Shown in pieces: positions 46,590 through 57,996 of a stretch of 64,000 nt of DNA. The stretch's first letter is position 1. Each line of letters opens with the position of its first letter. Position numbers and translations under genes: made by a program. The notes under the pieces are model-generated. The model was not told the DNA's origin and did not search any database. It saw nothing but the letters and a program-made list of their open reading frames with translations. Source of the DNA: Pseudorasbora parva (lineage: Eukaryota > Chordata > Actinopteri > Cypriniformes > Gobionidae); contig NC_090178.1 in NCBI RefSeq assembly GCF_024679245.1, forward strand, positions 44,525,072 to 44,589,071, read 5' to 3'.

Positions 46590-46930
46590 AGCATGTTCAG
46601 TTTCAGAACTGAAAACGTCCTTGTTAGTCCCAAAACAGCTTTTATTGTAACCAAGCCTGCAGTGAACGACTCATTGTGTAACGTGGCTATCTATGATAGG
46701 TGAAAGACCAACGGCGATCACTGGACTAAAAATAGCGTTACTTTTCAAAGGATCCTAATGCTAGGAGTGTGGTTATTTATTTTCAACAATGTGAATGTCT
46801 CAGTTAAGCAATAATTATTTGTATTTCGGTCATTTTAATGCAAATTCCTTGGTAAATCAGTCACAGTTTTGATGCAGGCTTTGCAAACAATATGTACGAG
46901 AAAACGACAACTTCTGTAATGTTAAACAAA
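46590..46930 (+). mobile_element. Decayed copy of the THAP-bearing Kolobok-like element
   Basis: TTTCAGAACTGAAAACGTCC, GATCCTAATGCTAGGAGTGT and GTTTTGATGCAGGCTTTGCA match 25720-26130 with many changes and gaps. The THAP frame is unreadable. It is clearly older than the copy at 25636-26906. Confidence 0.55.
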
Positions 46931-47879
46931 GATGCATTAAAACCTGGAAGTTGAATATAGCACAAAAAGGTTTCAAATTAACTCGTTTTCTCCTACAATC
47001 AAAACGAATGGATGGTAACATTGACATCTATGATGCTCAACACACACAAATATGGTGAGTCAAAAGAAAAAGACAAAAGAATTTACGGGAAGGATGGAGA
47101 AATACCAAACATCTCATAACATCTGTTGCCATGATTTTTTTTAATGAAACATCGGTTAAGGAATGTCATTTCACAATAGTTTTTTAATTGGCATTTAGAA
47201 AGTACAGCAAAAGTTTTGCGCAAATCTGTAATGGAAACGCTCTTACTTATATTGTTAGTTATGTTAGTTAGTTATATTTGCACTGTTAGTTATGATGAAA
47301 ACATTCATGAAATAGAAATATTTAGTACAAATTTAAATGTTTTCCTATCGCCTTTAATCAATTTAATGTGCTCTTTAATAAGTAGAATTAACTAGAAAGT
47401 AATAGTATTAATTTCTTTAAAAAATAAATAAATTCAAGATCGTCACTGACCCCAAACTTTTGTGTGTGTGTAAACACTGGCGGTTCTCACGTCGTATGCT
47501 TGTATACTTGTAAAATGGGCTTTTTCAAGCCAACAGTCAAAGTTTGTCTTGATCAAATTTACTTTTCTAGATCCAATTACACAATTTGCTTCATCCTCAC
47601 ATTTATGTGCAACTGCTTTTATACAGAAAGGTGGTCAGATTAACCTTGTCCACATGTCTTAATGTTGTTTTTTGGCCTGTGGCAAAACCCTTTTTGATTA
47701 ACTCATGCATATAGTCCATTTGTACCTCTCTGTAAGATCAACATGAAGGTTTGTGAATTTCAGAGTCAGAGTCCTTGAGCATTCAGATCAGGGCTTAGGT
47801 TTTCTGCAGAAAAAATATGAGTGGTGTTTGCAGGTACAAAACTCGCTGTCACAGTGCCAGGGTGTTGCTATGTGGTTGC
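46931..47879. other. Unassigned AT-rich stretch
   Basis: No repeat ends, domains or exon signals recognised. Confidence 0.4.
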
Positions 47880-47882
47880 TAA

Positions 47883-48376
47883 AGCCGGGTGCACATGGTG
47901 GGATTTATAATAGTCCTTTACGATTGTTCCCTGTCAGACTGTACAAACATGATCTCCACTGTAAGATCTCAGCTGTCATTAATGTCAGATAGAAACAGAA
48001 AACTCATTAAACATCATTAAAAACGACACGTTCGGTGACCGTAAGCTGCAGTACATGCATGACTTAAATGGTGGCTACAAAGAAATAGCTAGCGCTCATT
48101 TTGGTCATGGTTTGACTTAAAAAACTAAGACAATTTGACAGTCGTCATAGGAAAAGTCAGACTGTAGGACTGTGTGCCAAATCTTCTGAAACTGCCAGAA
48201 TTTCATCTGAGGTCAAATGTAATCTCAGTGTCATTAATTGGCTGTCGGTGAACATGTCAAACTAACGATCGAAGACGTCAGATTTTTTTTTCGGGATCAG
48301 AGGAATCTTCTAGGATTTGCTTCATTTGTCTCAGACGGCCAAATCTTGGCTTAAATCGCACGGTGTGCACCCGGCT
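47883..48376. mobile_element. Harbinger-type MITE (AGCCGGGTGCACA family)
   Basis: TAA at 47880-47882 and 48377-48379 flank AGCCGGGTGCACATGGTGGG and the inverse CGCACGGTGTGCACCCGGCT. The second inverted block GATTTATAA / TTAAATC extends the ends. 494 bp, non-coding. Confidence 0.75.
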
Positions 48377-48520
48377 TAAGGAGTTGCTATACAAATGCCA
48401 GATAAAGGATGTCATGTGCATTCCACACAAAACAAAGCACCCTGATGATATGCAGACGTTTTTAAAGGTAAAGTGTGTTCCCACCTGTCGCTAGACATTG
48501 ACATCATGATGCGTTATTAA

Positions 48521-49159
48521 AGGTAAGTGCTTTCTGGTAACCGTTGTTGTTATTCTAAATCATCATTTCAAACACGCCCCTACCCTCAAAAGGGTATCGG
48601 CCCTATTTTGATAGCTCCGCCCCTCACATACGTAACCCAGACAACGATTACGGCAGAATCTGTGTTACTAATCCAGGTCGAACATTATATGAAAAAGACC
48701 CATGCATCACAAAAACACAAACCATTCTCATGAACAACTTGATAGTACACGAGCATGACAGTCTAAAATAATGAACGACATATTACAATTATGACTGGAT
48801 AAGGGTTATATAGATCATGAAAAGAGGAAATAAACATTAGGAGTATAGTATAGAGCTGACGCTTGAAACAGTGAGGAGATTTAGATGCTCCATACGGTGT
48901 GGAAATGAACGGGTCTTTATCATCGCTGAGGTGAGCGACAATACGATCACAAATGATCAAACAAGTGAACATGACACACGAGCGTATTCAAGCAAGCATA
49001 TATTAGCTCTCGGCTAATGTCCGTCACGTGTGTGTTGTTTTAAATAATGACGTGCACTGGGCGCTCTCTTCTCACCATCATTAGTAGACACGCCCCTTAC
49101 TGCTGATTGGCTACAAGTTTGTTATTGGACTTGGTTTTGAAATAACACTTAGCCCACCT
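48521..49159 (+). mobile_element. TTAA-flanked element (AGGTRRGSTAAG family), complete copy
   Basis: TTAA at 48517-48520 and 49160-49163. The ends AGGTAAGTGCTTTCTGGTAA and AACACTTAGCCCACCT are inverted imperfectly. An inverted sister lies at 20947-21578. 639 bp with no convincing coding frame. Confidence 0.8.
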
Positions 49160-49163
49160 TTAA

Positions 49164-49972
49164 GCACAGTGAGCTCTAAGCATATTCAAAAAGCTCTATG
49201 AACACATTTATTCAGTCAGATCCGGGAACAAAGTGTTTCCTGTCACTCCCTGGACCGCACACTGAAGAACTCCTAAGACAGACAGTTAACCAAAGTACTG
49301 GTTATGTTTTAAGAGTGCATGGAAGGATACTCAGTGTCCTTTTAATGAAGCATGATGGGCATTTACGCTGGTACAGATTGCAAGATAGGACGAAATCCCA
49401 ATTAAAAAGATATACAGGACACTTCCTTCTCATATCATGCAGACCTGAGTACAAACTTTTTTAGATTGTAAAACAAAACACAACAAAGTTTTTTATACAA
49501 AAAAAAAAAATGTTTTTAATGTTTTGCATTTAATAGGTTTTTACAGCCTATAAGAGCATGACATTGCGATGATAAACTGGTCCGCTGGGTTCAGAGAAGT
49601 GTACTGGAGTTCAGTGCATCACATCCGCATGTAGGCCACCTGAAGAGAGAGGATGAACACACTCGCTTTAGAATACCGTACTTGCATACTGCTCTTATAT
49701 ACAAAAAGCATAGAGTATCTGGATGAGCTCCTACATACTAAAATGTGCATTATGGATGTGATTAATCATGATTACTGGATCGCCCAGCACTATTAAAAAC
49801 ATATTTACTGTTGTTTATGATCAATGTAATGCATCCTTGCAGAATAAAAGTATTGATTTCTTACAAAAAAATCTGCCAAACGGTTTTCAATGGTAGCGTA
49901 TACGCCAAAATCCATGTGAGGTCCTCTATGGCTACTATAGGGGCTTCAGCACCGGATGAACCCTTTCATAGT
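49164..49972. other. Stretch with an uncertain plus frame and a candidate minus exon
   Basis: The plus frame 49198-49464 (88 codons) has no known domain. On the minus strand a good splice acceptor and short terminal exon candidate lie at 49619-49639, followed downstream by ATTAAA near 49520. If that gene is real, the plus frame sits in its 3' UTR. Confidence 0.35.
49619..49639 (-). CDS. Candidate last coding exon of an unknown host gene
   Basis: On the minus strand TTCTAAAG (possible branch point) is followed after about 25 bases by CATCCTCTCTCTTCAG and then GTGGCCTACATGCGGATGTGA, reading V-A-Y-M-R-M-stop. A variant polyadenylation signal ATTAAA occurs about 100 bases further along the transcript. 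The polypyrimidine tract and spacing are good, but seven codons cannot identify a gene, and no upstream exon is visible in this window. Treat as a hypothesis. Confidence 0.2.
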   Translation of the reverse strand: MAYMRM

Positions 49973-49975
49973 TTA

Positions 49976-50611
49976 GGCAAGTTCACACACCACAGAAACT
50001 AGGAACGATTTCAGTTCTAGGAACTCTTTTTGGGGGTAACTAAATTAGCTCTGATATCAGAGTGGGGTCTAACCCAGAACACTAGGAACTACCAGTGACG
50101 TAAGTATATGCTGATTGGCCCAACGCATGTGAAACTGGCACCCGCCATGTTTTAAAAAACCACACACACACACACACACACACACTAGCCTATATACAGT
50201 ATTTACTCCACAAACATGGAAAACAGTGATAGATGGACCTCCAAACCGTTATGCTAAGGAGAAAATCCAACACAACTTTGGACCAAGCAAAACATGATTA
50301 TGTATTTCTGCTCAGCTAACGACATTCGACATCAACCACATAGCACACGCTAATACTTTTACATATACTGTCTACTTTTTGTGTATTATAGTTCTATCTA
50401 ACATATTAAGACTGTTAAACAGATTATGAACTAATAGAGAATAGTAAAGCTGTGTGCTCAGGCTCTGCCGTTCTCAGTGCCGTCAAAATAAGTCACAACA
50501 ATCGCGGCTAACGTCACTTTTTTTACTGGCGGAGCAAATGCAACCAGGAAAATGGTTCTAGGGGAACCACCCTGGTGACTGTTTCCTAGAACTACCCTGT
50601 GTGAAAGCTCC
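49976..50611. mobile_element. Harbinger-type element (GGSAAGTTCACACA termini)
   Basis: TTA at 49973-49975 and 50612-50614 flank GGCAAGTTCACACACC and the imperfect inverse CCCTGTGTGAAAGCTCC. Repeated CTAGGAACT / TTCCTAGAACT motifs lie near both ends, and a short CA tract lies at 50161-50185. 636 bp, non-coding. Confidence 0.65.
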
Positions 50612-50741
50612 TTATGATTCATAAGCGATGATCCACAGCTAGGTGTGCATTAGCTACAAGTTTAATTACTTCAAAAACAGTGGCCTCATCCCCCCCATCC
50701 ATCTGCTGAGAAATGACTAATTTTGATCTCTAAGATCTTTC

Positions 50742-51181
50742 TAGGCGCGATTGATCGATACAATCGACTGCGTCAACGCTGATAATTAGTCAACATCATT
50801 ACTTTTAATCGACTGATCACTGGATATTATTTTACCTTTTAAATATCATTTTTATTCTTTGACTGAAATACCCGTTTCCTCCACACCACTAATATGAGCT
50901 AACGTTACGTCAAAGATTCCAAGGATGGCGGGGTAGAGTGAAGCGGAGTCAAGTGTTTACAAATTTGTACCTTTTACATTTTTACATTTTGTCAAGGGCT
51001 TGTTTACATTTACACTTTTTATTGTAAACTACTGAATGCCAAAGTTGCTAGTTAAATGAAATGTTTTAAGTAAAAAAATTGATTTTTGGTGGAAATTATT
51101 AGTTTAGATTAATCCATTAATCAATAAATTAGTCAACAGATTGATTAATTGATATAAAAATAGTCGTTAGTGGTAGGCCTA
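50742..51181. mobile_element. hAT MITE with perfect 8-bp TSD
   Basis: GATCTTTC is duplicated at 50734-50741 and 51182-51189. The ends are TAGGCGCGATTGATCG and the inverse side GTGGTAGGCCTA. Inverted ATTAGTCAAC / GTTGACTAATT-type motifs lie inside both ends. 440 bp, AT-rich, non-coding. Confidence 0.8.
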
Positions 51182-51200
51182 GATCTTTCATTTGCATCAA

Positions 51201-51631
51201 AGCTACACTGTGTGATATTTTCCCCCATCTAGTGGTGTAAAGGTATATGAGCATCCAGTGAATAATAGTTTCTGTTTCTCTCAATTCTGATTTCGTTTTA
51301 ACTCCTACGGTGGCCGATTCAGTCCAAGATTAACATGGCAGTCCCCCTCTTGACATTCGACACGGTGCCATCAAGTGTTAAAATGCGAAAGCGAAGCTTG
51401 AATTTACAGGTATGTCCCTCTTTGGCTCATGTACTTTCAAGATGGAGGAGCAACATGGCGACTGGCATTCGAACCCCTCACCCGTACGTATTTTAAATGG
51501 CATATTATAAACTTACGAGAATACTTTATTACTTGAAAGAAGTAAATATATATTAATGAGAACTTATATTTTAAGTGTTTAGCTAAGGGTTTTTAGCTAA
51601 GAATAAAATAAAAAAGTTACACAGTGTAGCT
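51201..51631 (-). mobile_element. TTAA-type element (AGCTACACTGTG family), short copy
   Basis: The ends AGCTACACTGTGTGATATTT and TTACACAGTGTAGCT are inverted. The right flank is TTAA (51632-51635), the left flank TCAA (51197-51200), one base changed. Compared with 44465-45716 on the opposite strand it lacks the exon-like piece and the inner transposon fragment. 431 bp. Confidence 0.8.
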
Positions 51632-51635
51632 TTAA

Positions 51636-52920
51636 TAAACTAAATAGATGGGGAAAAAATGTCCACTGAACTTTGATAGAAAAATGTTAAACATGCCAAA
51701 CAGAAGAGAGCAGCATTAACTAAATTTGCGTCACGCCAGCCTTGAGACCTGCTGTGACGGACGATGTTGAACTCCTGCTCAAGGATTTGTCCCTCATGGC
51801 CTTCAGTGTGCTTCACACTCCCAGTAACTCATGCACATCATAAACCAGACTGTCAAACCAGCAGCATTTCAATGAGATGCATCAGAGCTAAGGGTGAGTG
51901 GTGTGACCGAAATCTTACATCAGTGACTGATATACTGTACACTACCATTCAAACGTTTGCGGCAAGTCCTTTTTTATTATAAAAAATGACAGTAAAGACA
52001 TTCATAATGTTACAAAAGGTTAATATATACGTATTTTTGAACTTCCTATTCAAAGAATCCAGAAAAAAAATGCACTATAGAGTTATTACTGTTTTTACTC
52101 TATTTTTGATCAAATAAATTATCAAAAACACACAAAAAAATGTATTGACCCCAGACTTTTTGTTGCTTTAATTCTACATTAATTTACAAATTAATTTAAA
52201 TTGAATGCAAATCATATATGAATGATTCTTTCCGATATTGGCTGGATTAACTTCCATCTGAACACTGGAACACATCTATTAATGCAAACCTTTTTTATCT
52301 ATATAGGTCAGGTGTTTGTGTGAGTGGTTGTTCTCAGCACAACAAAAGCGTTGAACGAACTGTACACAGCATTCCCAGAGGCACATATACTTGATGGCTC
52401 GATGTCTGCCTGCCATTTTATCATCAGAGCACTACAAAAATTGGCAAGATGAGTGATAGTTTTCCACTTGATGTCTCCAACAGCTAGAGCAGAGAAAACA
52501 AGTTGCTAGCCAAAGAAACAAGTCCATTATGTGAATTCAGATTAAACCATGCTACAAAATAAATCCCAATAAGAAGCTTGTTTAATGTAACGTTAAGCTT
52601 CTGGAATTTAAACAGAGCTCAACAGGCTGACATTGAGTTTCTGCCTCTGTACTGTTCCAAATTGTTCACTTATTAGGTTCTATTTCAGTTAGGATGTCCC
52701 CTTAGAAGGTTGCTGCCTATAAAGATAACACATTCTCACTCCCAACGTGTCAAAGGCTGAAGTATGGTCAAGCATCATTGAGATGCTGAAGGTAGCCCTA
52801 GTCCTCACTATAATCAATCAACCAGGAACTCAATTGCTTTCAATGAAACAATAAATACGTTTGCCCGTTACATATATGTTATATTGATGAGAAGTGGTTA
52901 GGTTTAGGGTAGGTTAGTTA
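51636..52920. other. Unassigned stretch
   Basis: No paired termini or recognised coding sequence. A frame at 51764-51982 (72 codons) has no domain. Confidence 0.4.
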
Positions 52921-52924
52921 GTGC

Positions 52925-53785
52925 TCAAAGGGTCAGAGCATCCTCAAAACTGCAGCTCTTGTGGGCTGTTCCCGGTCTGTAGTGGTCAGTATCTATCAAA
53001 AGTGCTCTAAGGAAAGAACAGTGGAGAACCGGTCAAACAGACGAGCTACTGTATCTCAAATTGCTCAAGAAGTTAATGCTGGTTCTGATAGAAAGGGGTC
53101 AGAATACACAGTGCATCTCAGTCTGTTGTGTATAGGGCTGCATAGCCGCAGACCAGTCAGGGTCTCCATGCTGACCCCTGTCCACTGTCGATAGCATGAG
53201 CATCAGAAATGGACCACGGAGCAATGGAAGAAGGTGGCCTGGTCTGATGAATCTCATTTTCTTTTACATCCCGTGGATGGCCAGGTGCATGTGCGTCGCT
53301 TACCTGGAAACACATGGCCCCAGGATGCACTATGGGAAGAAGGCAAGCTGGCAGAGGCAGTGTGATGCTTTGGGCAATGTTCTGCTGGGAAACCTTGGGT
53401 CCTGCAATCCTCCAATGTGGATGTTACTTTGACACGTACCACCTATCGGCTAAGCTTTGCTGTAGACCATGTACACACTTTCATGGAAACAGAATTCCCT
53501 GGTGTCTGTGGCTCTTTCAGCAGGATAATGCTCCTACCACAAAGCAACAAATGGTTCAGGAATAGTTTGAGAAGCACAACAACGAGTTTGAGGCTTGGCC
53601 TCCAAATTCCCCAGATCTCAATCCAATCGAGCATCTGTGGGATGAGCTGAACAAACAAGTCCGATCCATTGAGTCCCCACTTCGCAACTTATAGGATTTA
53701 AAGGATCTGCTGCTAACATCTTGGTGCCAGATCCCACAGCACACCTTCAGTAATCTAGTGGAGTCCATGCTTCGATGGGCTGTTT
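52925..53785 (+). pseudogene. Tc1 transposase remnant, copy 2 of the first lineage
   Basis: Plus strand, same lineage as 5241-6175. In order: part of the first helix-turn-helix (VGCSRSVVVSIYQKCSKE), a deletion of roughly 35 codons around the GRPR-like linker, SNRRATVSQIAQEVNAGSD of the second helix-turn-helix, MLTPVHC, the DDE core with WSDES-like text near 53240, RGSVMLWAMFCWETLGPAI, the second catalytic Asp in LFQQDNAP (about 53518), and NSPDLNPIEHLWDEL with the catalytic Glu (about 53600-53650). Frames shift at least three times and a stop follows MLTPVHCR, so no functional protein results. Both inverted termini are missing; sequence homology ends near 53785. Confidence 0.85.
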
Positions 53786-53814
53786 TTTTTACTTTTCTGA
53801 ATAAGATATTGTAC

Positions 53815-54408
53815 ATCGTTTAGTTTTTTTTACATTTAGTCCACAAGACAAAAAATGGCTGAATTTATTCAAATGAACCCTCGGGTCTTGAGTCGTGTTT
53901 CGTTCTGTATCATCAGTGATTTTTAAACCTTTTTTAATAGTTGTATTTGAGTCCCTCAATTGTTCTCAGTATGAAAAGGTGATCTCAAAGTTATACAGTC
54001 GCTGCTGGAGAGGGTTCAAATAAGCAAAAGATGCTGGAGAACTGAAGAGTTTGGAGGACCTGGAGGATTTTTCTGAAGAACATTGGGCACTTAAACAACC
54101 ATACAAGGACAAACTAGGGACTCAAGAACAACCATCACAAAACAAAAAAAACAGCCGTGGATCATCCTGGGAACGACACAGTATTGAGAACAAATGTTTC
54201 ATAAACTTTGAACGGGTCATTCTTCATAAATTCAGCTATTATTTTGTCTTGTGGACTATATGTAAACATTTATTTTATGTAAAATTTCTTATTTGGGATA
54301 GCACTAAATAAAAAAAATTAAGCACTTTGTATCTTTCATTAATTCTTTTGTTAAAATTATTCACATTTTCACAGATTCAGCAAGCATACTTTTTCTTGCA
54401 ACTGTATA
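53815..54408. mobile_element. Fold-back MITE fragment
   Basis: TAGTCCACAAGACAAAAAAT and GCTGAATTTATTCAAATGAA at 53838-53879 recur inverted at about 54216-54262 (TTCATAAATTCAGCT, TTGTCTTGTGGACTA). The middle has TTATACAGTCGCTGCTGGAG and GGATCATCCTGGGAACGACA, phrases of a very common fish repeat. Ends are decayed. Confidence 0.55.
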
Positions 54409-54410
54409 TA

Positions 54411-54866
54411 TACAATATATTGCCAAAAGTATTGATTGGTGTTCAATCACTTCCACGGCCACAGGTGAATAAAATCAAGCACTAGGCATGCAGACGTTTC
54501 TACAAACATTTGTGAAAGAATCGGTCACTCTCAGGAGCTCAGTGAACTCAAGCGTGGTGTCGTGATAGGTTGCCACCTGTGCAATAAGTCCATTAGTGAA
54601 ATTTCCTCACTTATAAATATTCCACAGTCAACTGTGAGTTATAACAAAGTGGCAGCAATTGGGAACAACAGCAACTCAGCCACAAAATGGTAGTCCACGT
54701 AAAATCCCAGAGCGGGGTCAGCACATGCTGAGGTGCACAGTGCGCAGAAGTCACCAAGTTTCTGCAGAGTCAACAGCTACAAACCTCCAAACTTCACGTG
54801 GCCTTCATGGAATGGGTTTCCATTGCTGAGCAGCTCATCCATGCCTTACATCACCAAGTGCCCAAG
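54411..54866 (+). pseudogene. Tc1 transposon 5' part, second lineage, start codon lost
   Basis: The terminus TACAATATATTGCCAAAAGT follows TA (54409-54410). The region then carries the usual leader and the beginning of a Tc1 transposase: GHSQELSELKRGVVIGCHLC and NKSISEISSLINIPQSTV, the first helix-turn-helix. The expected ATG before GHSQEL is ATC (54520-54522). A deletion after STVS shifts the frame and a TAG follows KW. Homology stops near 54866 after text matching the FHGMGFHxxAA region; the catalytic domain and right terminus are absent. Confidence 0.75.
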
Positions 54867-55660
54867 TACTGTTTTATCCAGACTTGTGTGGACTTCAGAC
54901 AGACCGGTATTCCAGAATGCATCTCGCACCGACGAGAAAGGTCAGTAGTGGATGAGAAACCCACATAATGTAATAATACTACTGTTACTTATTGTGTCAC
55001 AAAATTTAGTTTTAAGACTTTTTCAGACAAGAATATATAAAGAGAGCACTTATTTGAACTTTTGATCTGCCGTTTTCGGAGTTGACCCCACAGAGAAACC
55101 TTTCATTAGCTTGACCTTCTGACGTCTGACTCTGATGTCTCTGTAGTGGTTAAACATGAGATATAATTCTTCTTGTGTAGATCTAATGGCCGATCTTTGG
55201 TCTCATTAATCTATAATTTGTTCCCTGGCTATTCCTTTAGGCTGAGGGCAGATGTGAAGTTTCATTTATTTCTTTGATCATTAAAATAGACATTTAACAT
55301 AAAGAGACTGGGTTGGGTTTTATGTCATTTAATTTTATTAGAGTGAAGATAATCGTACAGTATATCCACACTTGTTGTGTGAACACAATATGTTTAATAT
55401 TTTTAAAATATAAATGAAAAGAGGCAAGATTTTGTTTTATATTTTGTTTTTTTATAAACATATGCATTGAAGGTAATCAATGTATGCATTGCCCGAACTA
55501 CATTTGTGTGGATATTAATATGTTAAAGATTTTTTAAATTAAAAAACGAAGAGGCAGTGGTATAACGTATTTTTTATAAGATATTTTGTTTTACAGGTTT
55601 TACAGGTGGAGGCCTCTGACAATCTACATGAACCACTGAACCACTGCCGCCTGCGTATTA
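54867..55660. other. Unassigned AT-rich stretch
   Basis: No recognised repeat ends or coding sequence. Confidence 0.4.
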
Positions 55661-57996
55661 CTACTCTTACTGATACTGCTTATCGATCCGGTACTTTAAC
55701 GGTATTCTTATTGGTTCTTTTTGTTATAATTTTTTATAATAAACAGAAAAATTAAGAACATAATTAACACTACTTTATAATCTGAAAATGTAAAATATCT
55801 ATATGCATATCTAATATGTAAAATGTTTGGACAAAACGAATATAAAACATATTTTTTGTGTTTTATATGCATACAATAAGAACAAGAACAAAAAGTAAAA
55901 ACAAATGGTCAAATAAATACAATAAATATACAATAAAACAAAGATACAAATGAAATACAGTGCTCTAATCTCAGGAAGGTCTAACATTACTGTTCAGGTA
56001 ATGGCCTACAGAAGACATCTAATAAAGTAATCAAACTTAAAATAATACTGTATAGTTGTCAGTGTACAAATTAATAGATTAATACTTTTTAAAGCTGTGA
56101 GTATCTTTCTATTCACCTTTTGTTGTTTGATTCACATTAATGGTATAATCGTTAGGGTTTATTAGGGTGCGTTCACACTTGTCATGTTTGGTTCGATTAA
56201 AACGAACCCTGGTGCGATTCCTCGGTTAGTGCGGTTCATTTGAACACATGTGAACGCTGCCATCCGAACCCTGGTGCGCACCAAACAAGCGGACCGAGGC
56301 CGCTTGAGACCCAAAAGATGGGTCTCGGTCCGCTTCCAAACGAACTCTGGTGCGGTTCGATTGATATATGAACGCAACATGGACCAAAGACATGTAAACG
56401 GACCAAAAACCGGACGTATAATGTCACAAGATGCGACGCATAGTCAGCTGATTTGACGACGCGGAAAGATCGGTGTATCCAAAATGAGTAACTTTAACGT
56501 TAGAGGGCAAACGTAGAGCAACGAGGAAGAGCCTCATCAATATTTGGTCAGACGAGCAGGTTTCGAAAATGCTAGAAAAAACACACAAAAAGCAAACCTG
56601 GCTCTTCTCATCAAAGTTCCTTTGTTGCCCTTTATTAGCAGGTACAGACGACAGAACGGCCGTCTCTGTTCTGCACAACGGAGGAAATCCTGCTGCTGTT
56701 TTGAATGTTTTGAACATTTTATGAGCTCTTCATGAGTTTTCAGCGGGTAAAAATAATGCCACATGTACACGCATAAAATGATTGCGTTTAATCCAGCACA
56801 CAGCGTTGTTTTGAATGTTTTGAGCATTTCATGAGCTCTTCATGAGTTCTCTGGTAAAAAAAATAATGCCATATGTACACAGCATTGTAATCCGCACACA
56901 GCATTGTTCTGAATGTTCGGCAAGCAGCTCCTACGTCATATAAGCCGACCAATCAGGTTGTTACCGTCTCCCTGTGCCTTTGGTTCGGTAACTTTAGGTT
57001 CGCTGTTAAAAATGCCAGTGTGAACGCTAAGCGGACCAGGACTATTATGTTTTGTTTTTGTTTTTTGGTCCGGACCAAACGAACCAAACTAACCGAACTA
57101 CAAGTGTGAACGCACCCTTAGATGCTGCCCCTTTAAGAACGAATGCAGATCTAATAATACACATTATATTTTCTCCCAACTATTAACACCCATTAAAGAC
57201 ATAAACTGTGTTTAAGTGAATACTCTCCAAGCGGTCATTTTGGCATATGCTATTTGTTGTGTGTATTTGATGGTTTAGATGCACACACAAAGCCTAAAGT
57301 ACTATAATTTGCAAGTTACGCTCGGATTTGAAGAGCACAAGCATAAGCCACCTTGAAACACATTTGGAAACACTTGCGCGGATTATTGTATTTTTAATAG
57401 CTCTATTTATTTATTATCAAACACGTCTCTCTATTTAGCAACAGAGACTGTATTTTACACTAATCACAGATTGTGCTGATTCTGACGTTAAGTTTACTGA
57501 CGTTTAGGGGGAACCAATGCTTACAGCTGTGAAGGGAAGGAAGTTGCGCAATAAGGGACGTGGCAAGTTTTTAATAGTTTTACTTCATCATCTATTTATA
57601 ATTCTTAGCAACCAAAATTGAAAATACAGTTAGATTGATATCACAGGCCTGAAGTGTAACAAGACTAAGCTTTTGTTGGCCATCATCACTCATTAAGCAG
57701 TGACTGTCACATCGTGCGCGCTGTAGCTCCGTGAGACATCGCTCGCTCTCTCTCTCTCTTCTGGTTTTCGACTAGCAACAACACAGTTTAATATTATTGT
57801 TTAAAGAAGTGGATGGCAAAATAAAATTCATAATATAACTAAGTCTATGTAGGGATAATAAATAGTATGAATATTTTCTTCATTGCTCCAGTACCAACAG
57901 CAGAACCGATGGCATCAGAGCTTATCGATACTGCGTTCTTTCATAATTTAGCACCGGGGCTCATTTAATACCGGGTTTCGGTAGCCATTCCTAGCC
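55661..57996. mobile_element. Old transposon relic interrupted by a Harbinger-type MITE
   Basis: CTGCTTATCGATCCGGTACT near 55677 and GCTTATCGATACTGCG near 57919 are partly inverted, and the right edge carries ACCGGGTTTCGGTAGCCATTCC. Such GGTACC/CCGGTA-rich ends occur in fish hAT elements. The left terminus is missing. Limits are approximate; I am unsure of the class. Confidence 0.35.
56165..57117. mobile_element. Complete PIF/Harbinger-type MITE
   Basis: TTA at 56162-56164 and 57118-57120 flank GGGTGCGTTCACACTTGT and its perfect inverse ACAAGTGTGAACGCACCC. It is 953 bp, rich in GGACC/GGTCC. The block TCATGAGCTCTTCATGAG occurs twice about 118 bp apart. It is the sister of 757-3069 and shows the site there before the hAT insertion. 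Non-coding; the mirrored small frames here and at 2541-2966 reflect shared repeat sequence, not a gene. Confidence 0.85.
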
